From the NCBI GenBank assembly GCA_963827935.1, contig CAWHCN010000018.1, positions 310,001-374,000 on the forward strand: a stretch of 64,000 nt of DNA. Direction: 5' to 3'. The position numbers and the translations under genes were made by a program. The notes under the pieces are model-generated. The model was not told the origin of the DNA. It made no database searches and saw only the letters and a program-made list of their open reading frames with translations. Origin of the DNA: DATFNV01 sp963827935 (GTDB lineage: Bacteria; Planctomycetota; Planctomycetia; Gemmatales; Gemmataceae). Shown in pieces: positions 1-8,061 of the stretch (positions are counted from its first letter, which is position 1; each line of letters opens with the position of its first letter).

Positions 1-1262
1 AGAAAGGCGAAGGAGTCCGGCAACTGGAACGCGGCGAGCAACACTGCGCTCCCGAGCGGCAGCATCGTAACGAGGATGGCGCTGCGAAACACTCCCCACC
101 ATTTCCCATACACAATGCTTGCCGTGGAGAGCGGCGTGGTCATCAGCACGTCGAGGCTGCCGCGCACACGCTCCTCGAACAGGGCCGTCACCGATGTGAC
201 GCTGACGAGGAGCAGGCCAATGGAGTAGACAAAGGCGTTGACGAACGGCATCATTCTCGCGTCCCATCCCCGGCCCGCGGGCGAGGAATGCCACGACCGT
301 CGCGGCCAGCGAAACCAGGAAATAGACCACCCACAGGACGCGAACCCAGCGCGACGGCCTGCGCCGGTGCAGCTCGCGCCAGAGGACGGGATTGAAATCG
401 AGCGACGGGCCGACGCGCGGCGGATGCCATGCCTGCGCCGTTAAGCCGGGGCGCCGCGGAGCCGATTCCTGGTTCGCCTTCCGCCGCAGGGTCAGTGCCG
501 CCAGCAGCACCAGCAGCGCCGACACCGCCAGGCAAGCGCCAGAAAAACGAGATAGTGCTCGAACGGCACCCCGCCGGATCGTAAATAGGGAGCAAACGTC
601 AGCCAGAACGGATTGGATTCCTCCAGCCAGGCGGGCGCGGGTCCCACGGCCCAGCGCGCCGGCAGCAGGTGCCAGGCGGGCCAGGCGAGCAGGACGATGG
701 CCCAGATCACGTAGGTGCCCAGCAGCACCTCGTGCGGCTTGTTTCCCCAGACGGAAAGCGCCAGGGCCAGCGAGCAGCCGGCGATGGCCACGCCCAGGGC
801 GACGAGGAAGCCGCCCAGGAGCGCGCCGGGGTCGATGCCGCCGAGCAGGATCGCCAGGGCAAGGATGGGGAGGCCGGCGATGACGAGGCTCAGCACCGGC
901 AGCAGCCGCGCGCCCAGCTTGCCCAGGACGATCTCAGTAGCCGACAAATCGGTGACCAGCATGTGGGCCAGGGTGCCGCGGGCTCGATCCAGGCAGATGG
1001 CCCCCGCTGTATAGGCCGGCGCCGCCAGCAACACCAGGGCGAGTTGAGTGCCGACAATCGCGTAGAAAAACGATTCGCCAACCTCGGCCAGCTTGCTGAT
1101 GCGCAAGGCGTCCGGGTCGCCGCCAAGCTTGACGGCCTGGACAACGGTGAGGCTGGTGAACAGGACGAAGAGGTAGGCAGCCCGGGCGGCGTAGGTCTGC
1201 CAGCGCCGCGCCGCGCTGGCGGATTCGTAGAGGAAGACGGGGCCGAAGCGGAAGGGGGCCAT
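1..1262 (-). CDS. ABC-2 type exporter permease, runs off the left edge, two frame breaks
   Basis: Integral membrane subunit of an ATP-driven exporter; the cargo cannot be told. The start is the ATG at 1260-1262, with AGGGA just upstream. Hydrophobic spans lie near residues 27-47, 66-92, 125-150, 155-180 and 190-212, and RARGTLAHML plus EIVLGKL is the usual ABC-2 signature. The frame breaks near 585 and resumes in another frame (LVLLAALTLRRK). It breaks again near 275 and resumes as RVRGSLDVLMTTPLS and IVYGKWWG, open to base 1. The second half repeats the signature of the first, so the protein looks like two fused permease halves. No ATPase gene is visible; it may lie left of the window. The breaks look like sequence errors because both sides stay well conserved in type. 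Confidence 0.8.
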
Positions 1263-1281
1263 GCAACGTTCCCTGCGGCCC

Positions 1282-1845
1282 TCAAGGCCCCACGTCGCCT
1301 TCCTTCTCAAAGGCGCGGGCATCAAGCAGCAAGCCGACGCGCATGAAATAGCGGGCGAAGGCCTGGGCGAGGTGCTCGCGATAGGGAGAACGGAGTCGTA
1401 GGCGAGGGCCAGTTACCAAGGCGAACCGTTTTAGGTACGACTTTGGAGCAACAAGAAGTTGATGAAAATCAACGATGGACCACGGGATTGCTGGCGCACT
1501 GTCGCGTTTGTGCAGCAGGGCCATGCCGGGGATATTGCCATCGACGAGGATCTTGCGAAATTTCGCACTTCTCAGGGTCGGATTGTGCGATTCTTGTTCG
1601 CGCACAAGTTCGGACCAGGCTACACGCCGGGCCAACAAGACTTCCTCGATCTTATCGTTCACCAGATCGCAGCTCTGCGACATGATGACCAGATCGAAGG
1701 TGTCGATGGTGACATCTAGCTTCGTTCCGCCGGCAAGCGGACTAGGTAAATGCTCCGTGAAGCGGGGCAAAGGGCAATCCTTCAGCAGGTCGCCCTGGAG
1801 CAGGGATGCGCCTTCCGCAACCTCGTACCACTCTTCATTGGGCAT
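1282..1845 (-). CDS. Unknown protein with SQSCDLV motif
   Basis: 187 residues, not recognised. The ATG at 1843-1845 overlaps the end of the upstream small gene by 11 bases, so the two are probably translationally coupled. Visible features are an acidic N-terminus, the motif VIMSQSCDLVNDK near residue 55, a charged middle (ELVREQESHN) and a basic C-terminal half (SYLKRFALVTGPRLRLRSPYREHL). It has no signal peptide and no membrane span, so it is probably cytoplasmic. The ABC permease starts 19 bases downstream and may be co-transcribed. The layout, a small coiled-coil protein followed by a larger partner, resembles a toxin-antitoxin module, but nothing in the sequence shows a toxin active site. 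Confidence 0.6.
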   Translation of the reverse strand: MPNEEWYEVAEGASLLQGDLLKDCPLPRFTEHLPSPLAGGTKLDVTIDTFDLVIMSQSCDLVNDKIEEVLLARRVAWSELVREQESHNPTLRSAKFRKILVDGNIPGMALLHKRDSAPAIPWSIVDFHQLLVAPKSYLKRFALVTGPRLRLRSPYREHLAQAFARYFMRVGLLLDARAFEKEGDVGP

Positions 1846-2128
1846 CGATATCGTCCTCCAGCATTGCCGCGATGGATTCCCACTCGGCATCTGAAAGGGC
1901 AAGCTGGGCGGGAGGCCGCCTTATCGCCACGATTCGGGCTTCTAGCTTCATGATCTGCTTGGGCGGCACGTGGGGCACAAAGTCGATCTCCACGCCGTCG
2001 ATGATGTCGTCCTCGGTCAAGCCTGCCGCGGTGCCGTTCCTACTGGCCGGCTGCGCGACACGCTCCTCCAGCCGCGCCACGGCCTGCTCCAGGGCGATCA
2101 AACGATCTTCCAGCTGTGCCACGGTCAT
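1835..2128 (-). CDS. Small coiled-coil protein, first gene of an overlapping pair
   Basis: 97 residues, not recognised. Residues 1-27 form a clear heptad pattern (LEDRLIALEQAVARLEERV), so a short coiled coil is likely. A linker and an acidic segment (LTEDDIIDGVEIDFVPHVPP) follow, then a C-terminus ending in SDAEWESIAAMLEDDIDAQ. The stop TGA lies inside the next gene, whose ATG overlaps by 11 bases. It could be an oligomerising antitoxin-like partner of the downstream protein; that is inference from size and layout only. The 261 bases from here to the divergent rhomboid gene hold no other gene I can see and should carry both promoters. Confidence 0.6.
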   Translation of the reverse strand: MTVAQLEDRLIALEQAVARLEERVAQPASRNGTAAGLTEDDIIDGVEIDFVPHVPPKQIMKLEARIVAIRRPPAQLALSDAEWESIAAMLEDDIDAQ

Positions 2129-2389
2129 CACGGCCTCGCTTTCTGGGGTGGATGGGAACAAGGTGCCCCATGCGCCGAGCCATTCTACCACCCGCCCTTC
2201 GAGGGGACGAGGCCGGCACCTGCAACTCACTGGCAGGGCGCGGCAGACCGCGAGCGTTATGCCCGCAGTCCGGGGGCCCGCGTGCTGCCCCGCAAGCGCC
2301 TTCGCCGGACAGGGCCTTTCCAGCGCCCGGGTCGTTATGGTAGAAAGCAAGGGACTCTCCCGCCCCGGCTCCGGCCCTGAGGATTGCCC

Positions 2390-3397
2390 ATGGGCATCTA
2401 CGACCGCGACTACTACCGCAAGGACGGCCCCAGCTTCCTGGCGTCGTTCACCGGGCAGGGCTCGGCGTGCAAGTGGTTGATTGCCATCAACGTGATTCTG
2501 TTTGTCGCCAGCCTCTTGACGCCGGCCCAGCCTGCCGGCCGTCAAGTTGAAGTCGGCCGGGGCCGCCACGTGGTGATCCAGGCGCCCGCGGGCGACGAGG
2601 CCGAGCCGCAGTTCGGCGAGCGCAGCGGCTACGTCAACGAGGCGCTGGAACTGGAGCCGCAGGCCGCCCTCCACGGACAGGTATGGCGGCTCTTGACGTA
2701 TGCCTTCCTGCACGCGGGCATCTGGCACATCCTCTTCAACATGCTGTTCCTGTGGTGGTTCGGCCACGAGATGGAGGAGATGTACGGCAGCCGCGAGTTC
2801 GTCATCTTCTTTCTCGTCTCGGCCATTCTGGGCGGCGTGGCCTACACCATCTGGGCCTGGGGCCGGCACATGATGGCACCCTGTGTCGGTGCCTCGGGCG
2901 CGGTGACGGCGGTGATGGTGCTGTACGCCTTTCACTTCCCGAGCCGAATCATCCGCCTCTGGTTCTTTCTCCCCATCCCAATCTGGCTCTTTGTCCTGTT
3001 CGAGGTGGCGCAGGACACCTTCATTTTCGCCACCGGGATGCCAACCTCGACGGCGGTGACCGTTCACCTCGCCGGCGCCGCGTTCGGATTCGCCTACTAC
3101 AAAGGCAACCTGCGGCTGGCCCCGATCTGGACGTGGCTGACCAGTTTTCGCCTGCCGCAACGCCGCCCTCGGTTGCGCGTCTACGAGGAACAGGCGCCGC
3201 CCAGCCGCCGTCCGCGCCCCACGGCCGCGTCGGCCCCGAGCAAAGGCGCCAGCTCCCCGGCCGACGAGCAGCTCGAGGCCCAGGTCGATGCCGTGCTTGA
3301 AAAGGTTGCGCGCTCGGGGCATGAAAGCCTCAGCGAAACGGAAAAGGCCCTGCTGGTCCGCGCCAGCGAAGTGTACCGCCGCCGCCAAAGGCTGTGA
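2390..3397 (+). CDS. Rhomboid family intramembrane serine protease
   Basis: 335 residues. Rhomboids cleave membrane-bound substrates inside the bilayer. The catalytic serine is in CVGASGAV (Ser169) and the partner histidine in VTVHLAGAAFG (His226). HxxxN (HILFN, residues 113-117) is the usual oxyanion element on the second core helix. The first span is near residues 29-45, followed by a loop of about 50 residues before the catalytic core. The C-terminal 90 residues are soluble, Pro/Arg-rich, and end in a small helical domain (SLSETEKALLVRASEVYRRR) common in planctomycete rhomboids. ATG 2390 is preferred over the in-frame TTG at 2384 because GAGG sits about 9 bases upstream of it. FmdB follows 20 bases downstream. 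Confidence 0.93.
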   Translation: MGIYDRDYYRKDGPSFLASFTGQGSACKWLIAINVILFVASLLTPAQPAGRQVEVGRGRHVVIQAPAGDEAEPQFGERSGYVNEALELEPQAALHGQVWRLLTYAFLHAGIWHILFNMLFLWWFGHEMEEMYGSREFVIFFLVSAILGGVAYTIWAWGRHMMAPCVGASGAVTAVMVLYAFHFPSRIIRLWFFLPIPIWLFVLFEVAQDTFIFATGMPTSTAVTVHLAGAAFGFAYYKGNLRLAPIWTWLTSFRLPQRRPRLRVYEEQAPPSRRPRPTAASAPSKGASSPADEQLEAQVDAVLEKVARSGHESLSETEKALLVRASEVYRRRQRL

Positions 3398-3417
3398 AAC
3401 AACCCGGAGGAATGTCG

Positions 3418-3636
3418 ATGCCCCTATACGAGTATGCCTGCCGCACCTGCGAGCACACCTTCGAGGAACTGGTCCAGAACGGCGAGGCGGTCGCTTGCCC
3501 GGAGTGCGAAGGCCGCAAGGTGGAGCGCCTCCTCAGCGTGCCCGCCCGGCCGCGTGTAGCCTCGCAATCCCTGCCGATGAGCTGCGATCCGCGAACGCCG
3601 CCCTGCGGACCAGGCTGTTGCAAGCTGCCCGGTTAG
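3418..3636 (+). CDS. FmdB family zinc-ribbon protein
   Basis: 72 residues with the typical FmdB start MPLYEYACRTC. Two CxxC pairs (Cys8/Cys11 and Cys27/Cys30) should bind one zinc ion. A second cysteine cluster closes the protein (MSCDPRTPPCGPGCC). FmdB proteins are proposed regulators of amide metabolism, but most members are uncharacterised. ATG 3418 lies 7 bases after GGAGG, whereas ATG 3412 is too close to it and GTG 3394 too far. The gene follows the rhomboid gene and is probably co-transcribed with it. Confidence 0.92.
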   Translation: MPLYEYACRTCEHTFEELVQNGEAVACPECEGRKVERLLSVPARPRVASQSLPMSCDPRTPPCGPGCCKLPG

Positions 3637-3751
3637 TTCAGTGCCAAAAGAGGCAGTTCTGTGCCAACCTTGGCACGGAACTTTCTCGATACAAACCCTT
3701 GTCAATATTGGTATTGCGTCGTCGATTCGAGTTCTGTGCCACCATTTCGAG
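3637..3751. repeat. Dispersed element with TTCTGTGCCA arms, copy 1
   Basis: Holds AGTTCAGTGCCAA, then a palindrome AGTTCTGTGCCAA/TTGGCACGGAACT around 3655-3682, and a third AGTTCTGTGCCA at about 3731. The same arrangement recurs at 46556-46680, including a related stretch after the palindrome (TTGTCAATATTGGTATTGCG here, TTGAGAATGTCGACATTGCG there). No open frame of its own is convincing. Confidence 0.6.
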
Positions 3752-3755
3752 GGGT

Positions 3756-4460
3756 ATGGGCAATCGGGCCTCCGGAGTTGGCTCATGCATTTCCCCGCCG
3801 TTGGCGCTCGTTCTGCTGTTCGCCACACTGCCCGCCCAGGCCCAGCTGGTCGGCGACAAGGAAAAGGCCGACGGCTTCGTGCCGCTCTTCGACGGCAAGA
3901 GCCTGGACGGGTGGAAGCTGTACGACAGCAAGGCCGAAAACTGGGCCGCCGAGGACGGCCTGCTCGTCTGCCGGGGAAAGGGCGGCGGCTGGCTAGGCAC
4001 CGGCCGCGATTACGATAACTTCGTCCTGCGCCTGGAATACCGCCTCAAGCCGGGCGGCAACAGCGGCGTCTACATTCGCGCCCCGGAACAGGGCCACATC
4101 AGCCGCGTCGGCATGGAAATCCAGCTCCTCGACGATCCCTGGTACAAGGACGAAAAGAACTACAAGGGGATCAAGCCCGTGCAGCTGACCGGCGCCATCT
4201 ACGGTGTCGTCCCGCCGTCCCAGGAAGCCGTCAAGCCCGCCGGCGAGTGGAACGTGATCGAAATCCGCGCCGACGGCCGGCAAGTGGTCGTCATCCTCAA
4301 CGGCAAGAAGATCGTGGATGCCGATCTCGACCGCTCCCTGAAGGATGAGGCGATTGCCCAGGAGCATCCCGGCCTGGCCCGCAAGACCGGCCGGCTCGGG
4401 CTGCAAAGCCACAGCGAGCGCGTCGAGTTCCGCAACCTGCGGGTCAAGGAGTTGAAGTAA
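3756..4460 (+). CDS. Secreted DUF1080 (3-keto-disaccharide hydrolase-like) protein
   Basis: 234 residues. DUF1080 proteins are jelly-roll sugar-binding or glycoside-hydrolase-like proteins, abundant in planctomycetes and usually exported. The N-terminus is a signal peptide (PPLALVLLFATLPAQAQ). The family hallmarks follow in order: FVPLFDGKSLDGWK, LRLEYRLKPGGNSGVYIR, MEIQLLDDPW, GAIYGVVPP, GEWNVIEIRADG, LQSHSERVEFRNLRVKEL. ATG 3756 is chosen because it places the signal peptide at the start; the Shine-Dalgarno sequence is weak (GAGGGG five bases upstream). A paralog lies at 25008-25682. The YdjM-like gene begins 7 bases after the stop. Confidence 0.9.
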   Translation: MGNRASGVGSCISPPLALVLLFATLPAQAQLVGDKEKADGFVPLFDGKSLDGWKLYDSKAENWAAEDGLLVCRGKGGGWLGTGRDYDNFVLRLEYRLKPGGNSGVYIRAPEQGHISRVGMEIQLLDDPWYKDEKNYKGIKPVQLTGAIYGVVPPSQEAVKPAGEWNVIEIRADGRQVVVILNGKKIVDADLDRSLKDEAIAQEHPGLARKTGRLGLQSHSERVEFRNLRVKELK

Positions 4461-4466
4461 CCGGCC

Positions 4467-5012
4467 ATGCCGACGGTGATGACGCACGCCTTGGTGGGGG
4501 CGGGCCTGGGAGTGCTGTTCACGGCCCGGCGGATGCCGCTCTGCTTCTGGCTGGCGACGGCCGGCCTGGCCATGCTGCCCGATCTCGACGTGGTGGTGCA
4601 GCGTGCCCTGGGCCTCGGCTACGGCACGGAGCTGAGCCATCGCGGCTTTACCCACTCGCTGGTGTTCGCCTTCCTGTCCGCCGCCACTGCCGCGCTGCTC
4701 CTTGGCAAACACCTCGGCGTGCGACGCCTGGACCTGTGCGGCTTCCTGTTCCTGGTGACGGCCTCGCACGGTCTCCTCGACGCCTGCACCAACGGCGGCA
4801 GCGGCATCGCCTTCTTCGCCCCGTTCGACAACAGCCGCTATTTCTTGCCGTGGCGGCCAATCCAGGTCTCGCCCATCGGTTTCGCGTTCTTCAGTCGCCG
4901 CGGCTGGCCCGTGCTGGAAAGCGAGATGCGCTGGGTCTGGCTGCCGACCCTGGGGATCGTCGGGCCGGTGGTGGTGTACCGGTGGTTTCGGTCGCGGCTG
5001 GGCAGGCGCTGA
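4467..5012 (+). CDS. YdjM-type membrane-bound metal-dependent hydrolase (DUF457)
   Basis: 181 residues. The likely metal ligands are spread over the first 100 residues: MTHALVGAG, MLPDLDVV, HRGFTHSLVF and ASHGLLDA. Hydrophobic helices near residues 28-42, 66-82, 92-107 and 155-172 make it an inner-membrane protein. In E. coli the family member YdjM is under LexA control, but the substrate is not established for these proteins. The gene follows the DUF1080 gene after 6 bases and is probably in the same transcript. The length matches the family. Confidence 0.85.
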   Translation: MPTVMTHALVGAGLGVLFTARRMPLCFWLATAGLAMLPDLDVVVQRALGLGYGTELSHRGFTHSLVFAFLSAATAALLLGKHLGVRRLDLCGFLFLVTASHGLLDACTNGGSGIAFFAPFDNSRYFLPWRPIQVSPIGFAFFSRRGWPVLESEMRWVWLPTLGIVGPVVVYRWFRSRLGRR

Positions 5013-5057
5013 CCCGATACCCTACCGCAGACGATGTGCTGGCAGCGAGTGCGGGGC

Positions 5058-5507
5058 TTACCATTGGGAGGGCAGGAAGCTGAAGAAGCGGCACAGGTGG
5101 CCTCGGGCTACGGACAGGGGGAAGGGCTCCAGGTCCTCGTCCTCCCGCTCGTGGACTAGATTATTGCGGTAGATCCGCACCGCGTGGGTGTCTTTCTTGT
5201 GTGGGTCGTCGGGGATGCCACGAATAGCCGCCAGCCCATCGAGCAGGTCCCGCATCGGCGGATGTGTATCTCGAATTGTGCCCCAGCAGAGCCGCAGCTC
5301 CGTCTCGAACTCCGCGAACATGCGAATGAGGTAGCTGCCCTCCAGGGCGGCGGAGGCCCTGGTGAGGTCTCGAAATTCCACCTGGTTCAGCAGGGTCGTC
5401 GGGTCGCGCCGCGCCGCCTCAAGGAGTCGGTCGGTGGCAAGGCGAATGGCCAGGAACTCGCGCTCGACCGCCTTGATCCGGCTCTGCCAGTCGTCTCTAC
5501 GCGGCAT
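5058..5507 (-). CDS. HEPN-like protein with RNNLVH motif, second gene of an overlapping pair
   Basis: 149 residues, mostly alpha-helical in composition. Residues 114-119 read RNNLVH, which fits the RxxxxH ribonuclease motif of HEPN toxins, with a polar residue next to the arginine and acidic residues after the histidine (EREDEDLE). The position, in the last quarter of a small helical protein, also fits HEPN. Its ATG overlaps the stop of the upstream gene by 11 bases (ATGCCGCGTAG), so the two are coupled. Known HEPN modules pair with MNT nucleotidyltransferases; the partner here is not one. RNase activity is inferred from the motif only. It could instead be a non-enzymatic HEPN-fold protein. 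Confidence 0.65.
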   Translation of the reverse strand: MPRRDDWQSRIKAVEREFLAIRLATDRLLEAARRDPTTLLNQVEFRDLTRASAALEGSYLIRMFAEFETELRLCWGTIRDTHPPMRDLLDGLAAIRGIPDDPHKKDTHAVRIYRNNLVHEREDEDLEPFPLSVARGHLCRFFSFLPSQW

Positions 5508-6162
5508 GCTGCGTCATCTCGGCAAGGACTTCCTCAAGCGTTTCCTTGGACAGTGGCTTCGCTGGTGCCTCGCGGACTGCCGCCGTGGCAGCGGTCCCAG
5601 CGGAGGCATGGTGCAGGTTCCAGCAGCCACCGTAGAAATAGAGGCTGGCGATATCGTCGTAGGCTGGCATCAGGTAGAGATCGACCACCCCCTCGGTCCC
5701 CGGAGCGGACCGGCCGACCGGCTCCAGAAGGACGCGGTCCACTCCGCCTTGCATGAGGAGCGCCGGGGCCTTGTACCTGCCGATCTGCGAGTCTTCCATC
5801 GGCTTTTCGACCATCCGGGTGGCCCAGCCCAGTTCCTTCGCCCACCCCTCGACGGACTGGACGAGCGATGAGAGGCGGGCCAGCCAGTCGCGGAGGAGGC
5901 GGGCCCGGGCCGCCGCATCCTGGCCAAAAACCTCCAGCGTGGCCTCCCCGTCATCCGGACGATTCACCCACTCGACGGATGCGACCTCCCCGCCGGCTTG
6001 AACCAGGGCCTCGAACTCGGCGGGCACCTGTGGGGCGGAACCGTTCCCCCTGGCCTGCTGAGCCCCTCTCGGAGCGTAGAGAACACGGTAGCCAGTGGCA
6101 GGGTCGGCAGGTTGGTGGACGCTGATCCTGTAGGCTCGCCTGATCTTCTCCTGCCCCGTCAT
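5497..6162 (-). CDS. Unknown partner protein upstream of the HEPN-like gene
   Basis: 221 residues, family not recognised. The N-terminal half is mixed alpha/beta (ISVHQPADPATGYRVLY, GGEVASVEWVNRP). It is followed by a helical stretch (ARLLRDWLARLSSLVQSVEGW) and a C-terminal part with VVDLYLMPAYDDIASLYFYGG, CWNLHHASAG and a short helix near the end (SKETLEEVLAEMTQ). There is no signal peptide or membrane span. The last seven codons overlap the HEPN-like gene, which is the layout of an antitoxin or regulator placed before its toxin. The sequence gives no direct sign of DNA binding, nucleotidyl transfer or kinase activity. Confidence 0.6.
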   Translation of the reverse strand: MTGQEKIRRAYRISVHQPADPATGYRVLYAPRGAQQARGNGSAPQVPAEFEALVQAGGEVASVEWVNRPDDGEATLEVFGQDAAARARLLRDWLARLSSLVQSVEGWAKELGWATRMVEKPMEDSQIGRYKAPALLMQGGVDRVLLEPVGRSAPGTEGVVDLYLMPAYDDIASLYFYGGCWNLHHASAGTAATAAVREAPAKPLSKETLEEVLAEMTQHAA

Positions 6163-6683
6163 TTTTCTGCCCCTTTGCTCGGCTGTTGAAATCTGGGGTT
6201 ATTCTACCTCGTCGACTCCGCTCGGAGAAGCGAGAATCGATGATGGCCCGCGTGTTTACCGCCCTCTACCACGGGGGGGTCGCGGCTGGGTAAAGCGCCA
6301 GCCGATGGCTATGAAAAGAAGCCACACAATAATCCCCGCCTCACGCGCATCGTAGGGATGAATCTCCCTGCACACCCAGCGGCCCCCCTACGCCGGGGCC
6401 GTTGTGCAGATAGGGCCGGTGCGGATCGCGAGGTTGGCAGCGTCCTCGTGGTCGGCCGGCCCTACTTTTTTCCTGATCGCCAGCTCATTCCTTCCGCTTC
6501 AATTCGGACAGTGGCATTCGGACGGGCAGGTCGTCTCCCGCGGGTTCGTCGCCGAAGGAGCGGCCGCCTTCGTCGCGGCCATTGACGCCGATGCTGTGCT
6601 GCGGCCGGCACGCCTTCCCCGCCGTCGCTTCCTTCCTGTATAATCCCCTTTCGTGCCGGACGCTCCTCACTCGGGATGGTTTC
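6163..6683. other. Gap between divergent genes; no gene seen
   Basis: About 520 bases between the unknown gene on the minus strand and rimO on the plus strand. No frame here has a good start and composition. One weak structure is visible: AGATAGGGCCGG near 6410 can pair with CCGGCCCTACT near 6458, followed by a run of six T. It looks like a decayed palindromic repeat or a weak terminator. Promoters for both flanking genes should lie here, but I cannot place them. Confidence 0.35.
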
Positions 6684-8058
6684 ATGGCCTCAAAGACCTT
6701 CGCTTTCGTCAGCCTCGGCTGTCCGAAGAACCTGGTCGATTCTGAGCGCATGCTCGGCCAGCTGGCCCAGGACGGCTATGCGCTGACCCCCGACGCCGAC
6801 GGGGCCGACGTGGTCGTGGTCAATACCTGCGGCTTCATCGAACCGGCCCGGCAAGAGTCGCTCGGCGTCATCCGCGAGATGCTGGCCCTCAAGGAGCAGG
6901 GCCGTGTCGGGGCGGTCGTCGTGGCCGGCTGCCTGGCCGAGCGCAAGAAGGACGACCTGCTGCAAGAGGTCCCCGGCGTCGATCACATCGTCGGCGTCTT
7001 CGGACGCGAGGAAATCGTGCAGGTCGTCAATCGTGCCCTCACAAGCCCCAAGCGCCAGCGCGGGGGCGATGACCACGAGCAGCGCAGCCTGTTCCGCCCC
7101 GCCCCGGTCCGCGCCCTCGACGACACCGCCCGCCTGCGCATCACCCCGCGGCATTACGCCTACCTGAAGATTTCCGAGGGCTGCGATCGTCTGTGTACGT
7201 TTTGTGCCATCCCCGGCATGCGCGGCAAGCACGTCACCAAGCCCATCGAGCAGGTCGTCAGCGAGGCCAAGGAACTGATCGCCGACGGCGTGCGTGAGCT
7301 GATCCTCGTGGCCCAGGACACCACTTACTACGGTCTCGACCTGTATGGCCGCGTCCGCCTGGCCGAGTTGCTCCGCGAGCTGGACGCCCTGGAAGGCCTC
7401 CAGTGGCTGCGCATTTTGTACGCCTACCCCATGTACCTCGACGATGATTTGATCGCTACCATCGCGAGTGCCGATAAGATCGTGGCGTACCTGGATATGC
7501 CCTTGCAGCACATCAACGATCGCTGCCTCAAGCGGATGCAGCGGCGCGTCAGTCGGGCGGCGACGGAGGATCTTCTCGGCAAGCTGCGCCGCGGGATCCC
7601 GAACCTGGCCCTGCGCACTACGTTCATCGTCGGCTTCCCGGGCGAAACGGAGGCGGAATTCGAGGAGTTGGTGGCGTTCGTCAAGGCTACACGCTTCGAG
7701 CGTGCCGGCGTCTTTCCCTACTCGTTTGAGCCGGGGACGCCGGCGACGCGGTTGGAAGGCCATCTGCCCGAGGAGGTCAAGGTGGAGCGCCGCGACCGGC
7801 TCATGGCAGGCGCAGCAGGAAGTCGCCTTCCTCTGGAGCGGCGAGCAGGTGGGCCGCGAACTGGATGTGCTGATCGACGGCCCCGACCCCGAGGTGCCCA
7901 ACCACGCCCTGGGCCGCAGCTATGCCGACGCACCGGACATCGACGGCCTGGTGCGGGTCAAGGGGAAACGGCTGCACGCGGGCGATATTGTGCGGGTCAA
8001 GGTGACCGGGGCGGACGGCTACGACCTGGCCGCTCGGGCCCTCGGCACGGGGAGGTAA
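6684..8058 (+). CDS. rimO: RimO, ribosomal protein S12 methylthiotransferase (one frame break)
   Basis: Radical-SAM enzyme that methylthiolates an aspartate of ribosomal protein S12. The order is UPF0004 domain (KTFAFVSLGCPKNLVDS, with Cys13, Cys49 and Cys83 as auxiliary cluster ligands), radical SAM motif CDRLCTFC (Cys167, Cys171, Cys174), LPEE-type ending, then TRAM domain. The frame breaks near 7806: RRDRLMA ends one frame and QQEVAFLWSGEQVGREL continues in the next, running to the stop at 8058. Residues 120-127 read TSPKRQRG, an insert in the linker between the two domains that matches a dispersed repeat. pgsA starts 3 bases downstream. ATG 6684 gives the usual MASKTFAFVSLGC start. Confidence 0.95.
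7039..7075. repeat. Repeat-derived insert inside rimO
   Basis: The bases reading AGCCCCAAGCGCCAGCGCGG encode SPKRQRG in the RimO linker. They match the arm of the palindrome at 38348-38409 (AGCCCGACGCGCCAGCGAGG), which in one frame reads SPTRQRG. The insert keeps the RimO frame and sits between two folded domains, where an extra segment is likely tolerated. Confidence 0.6.
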
Positions 8059-8061
8059 GGC

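Noticed and set aside
2129..3388. Long minus-strand extension upstream of the 97-residue gene
   Set aside because: It runs opposite the rhomboid gene, which has clear catalytic motifs. Only the last 97 residues have natural composition and a proper start.
6690..7901. A 403-codon minus-strand frame
   Set aside because: It is fully antisense to rimO and has no family features.
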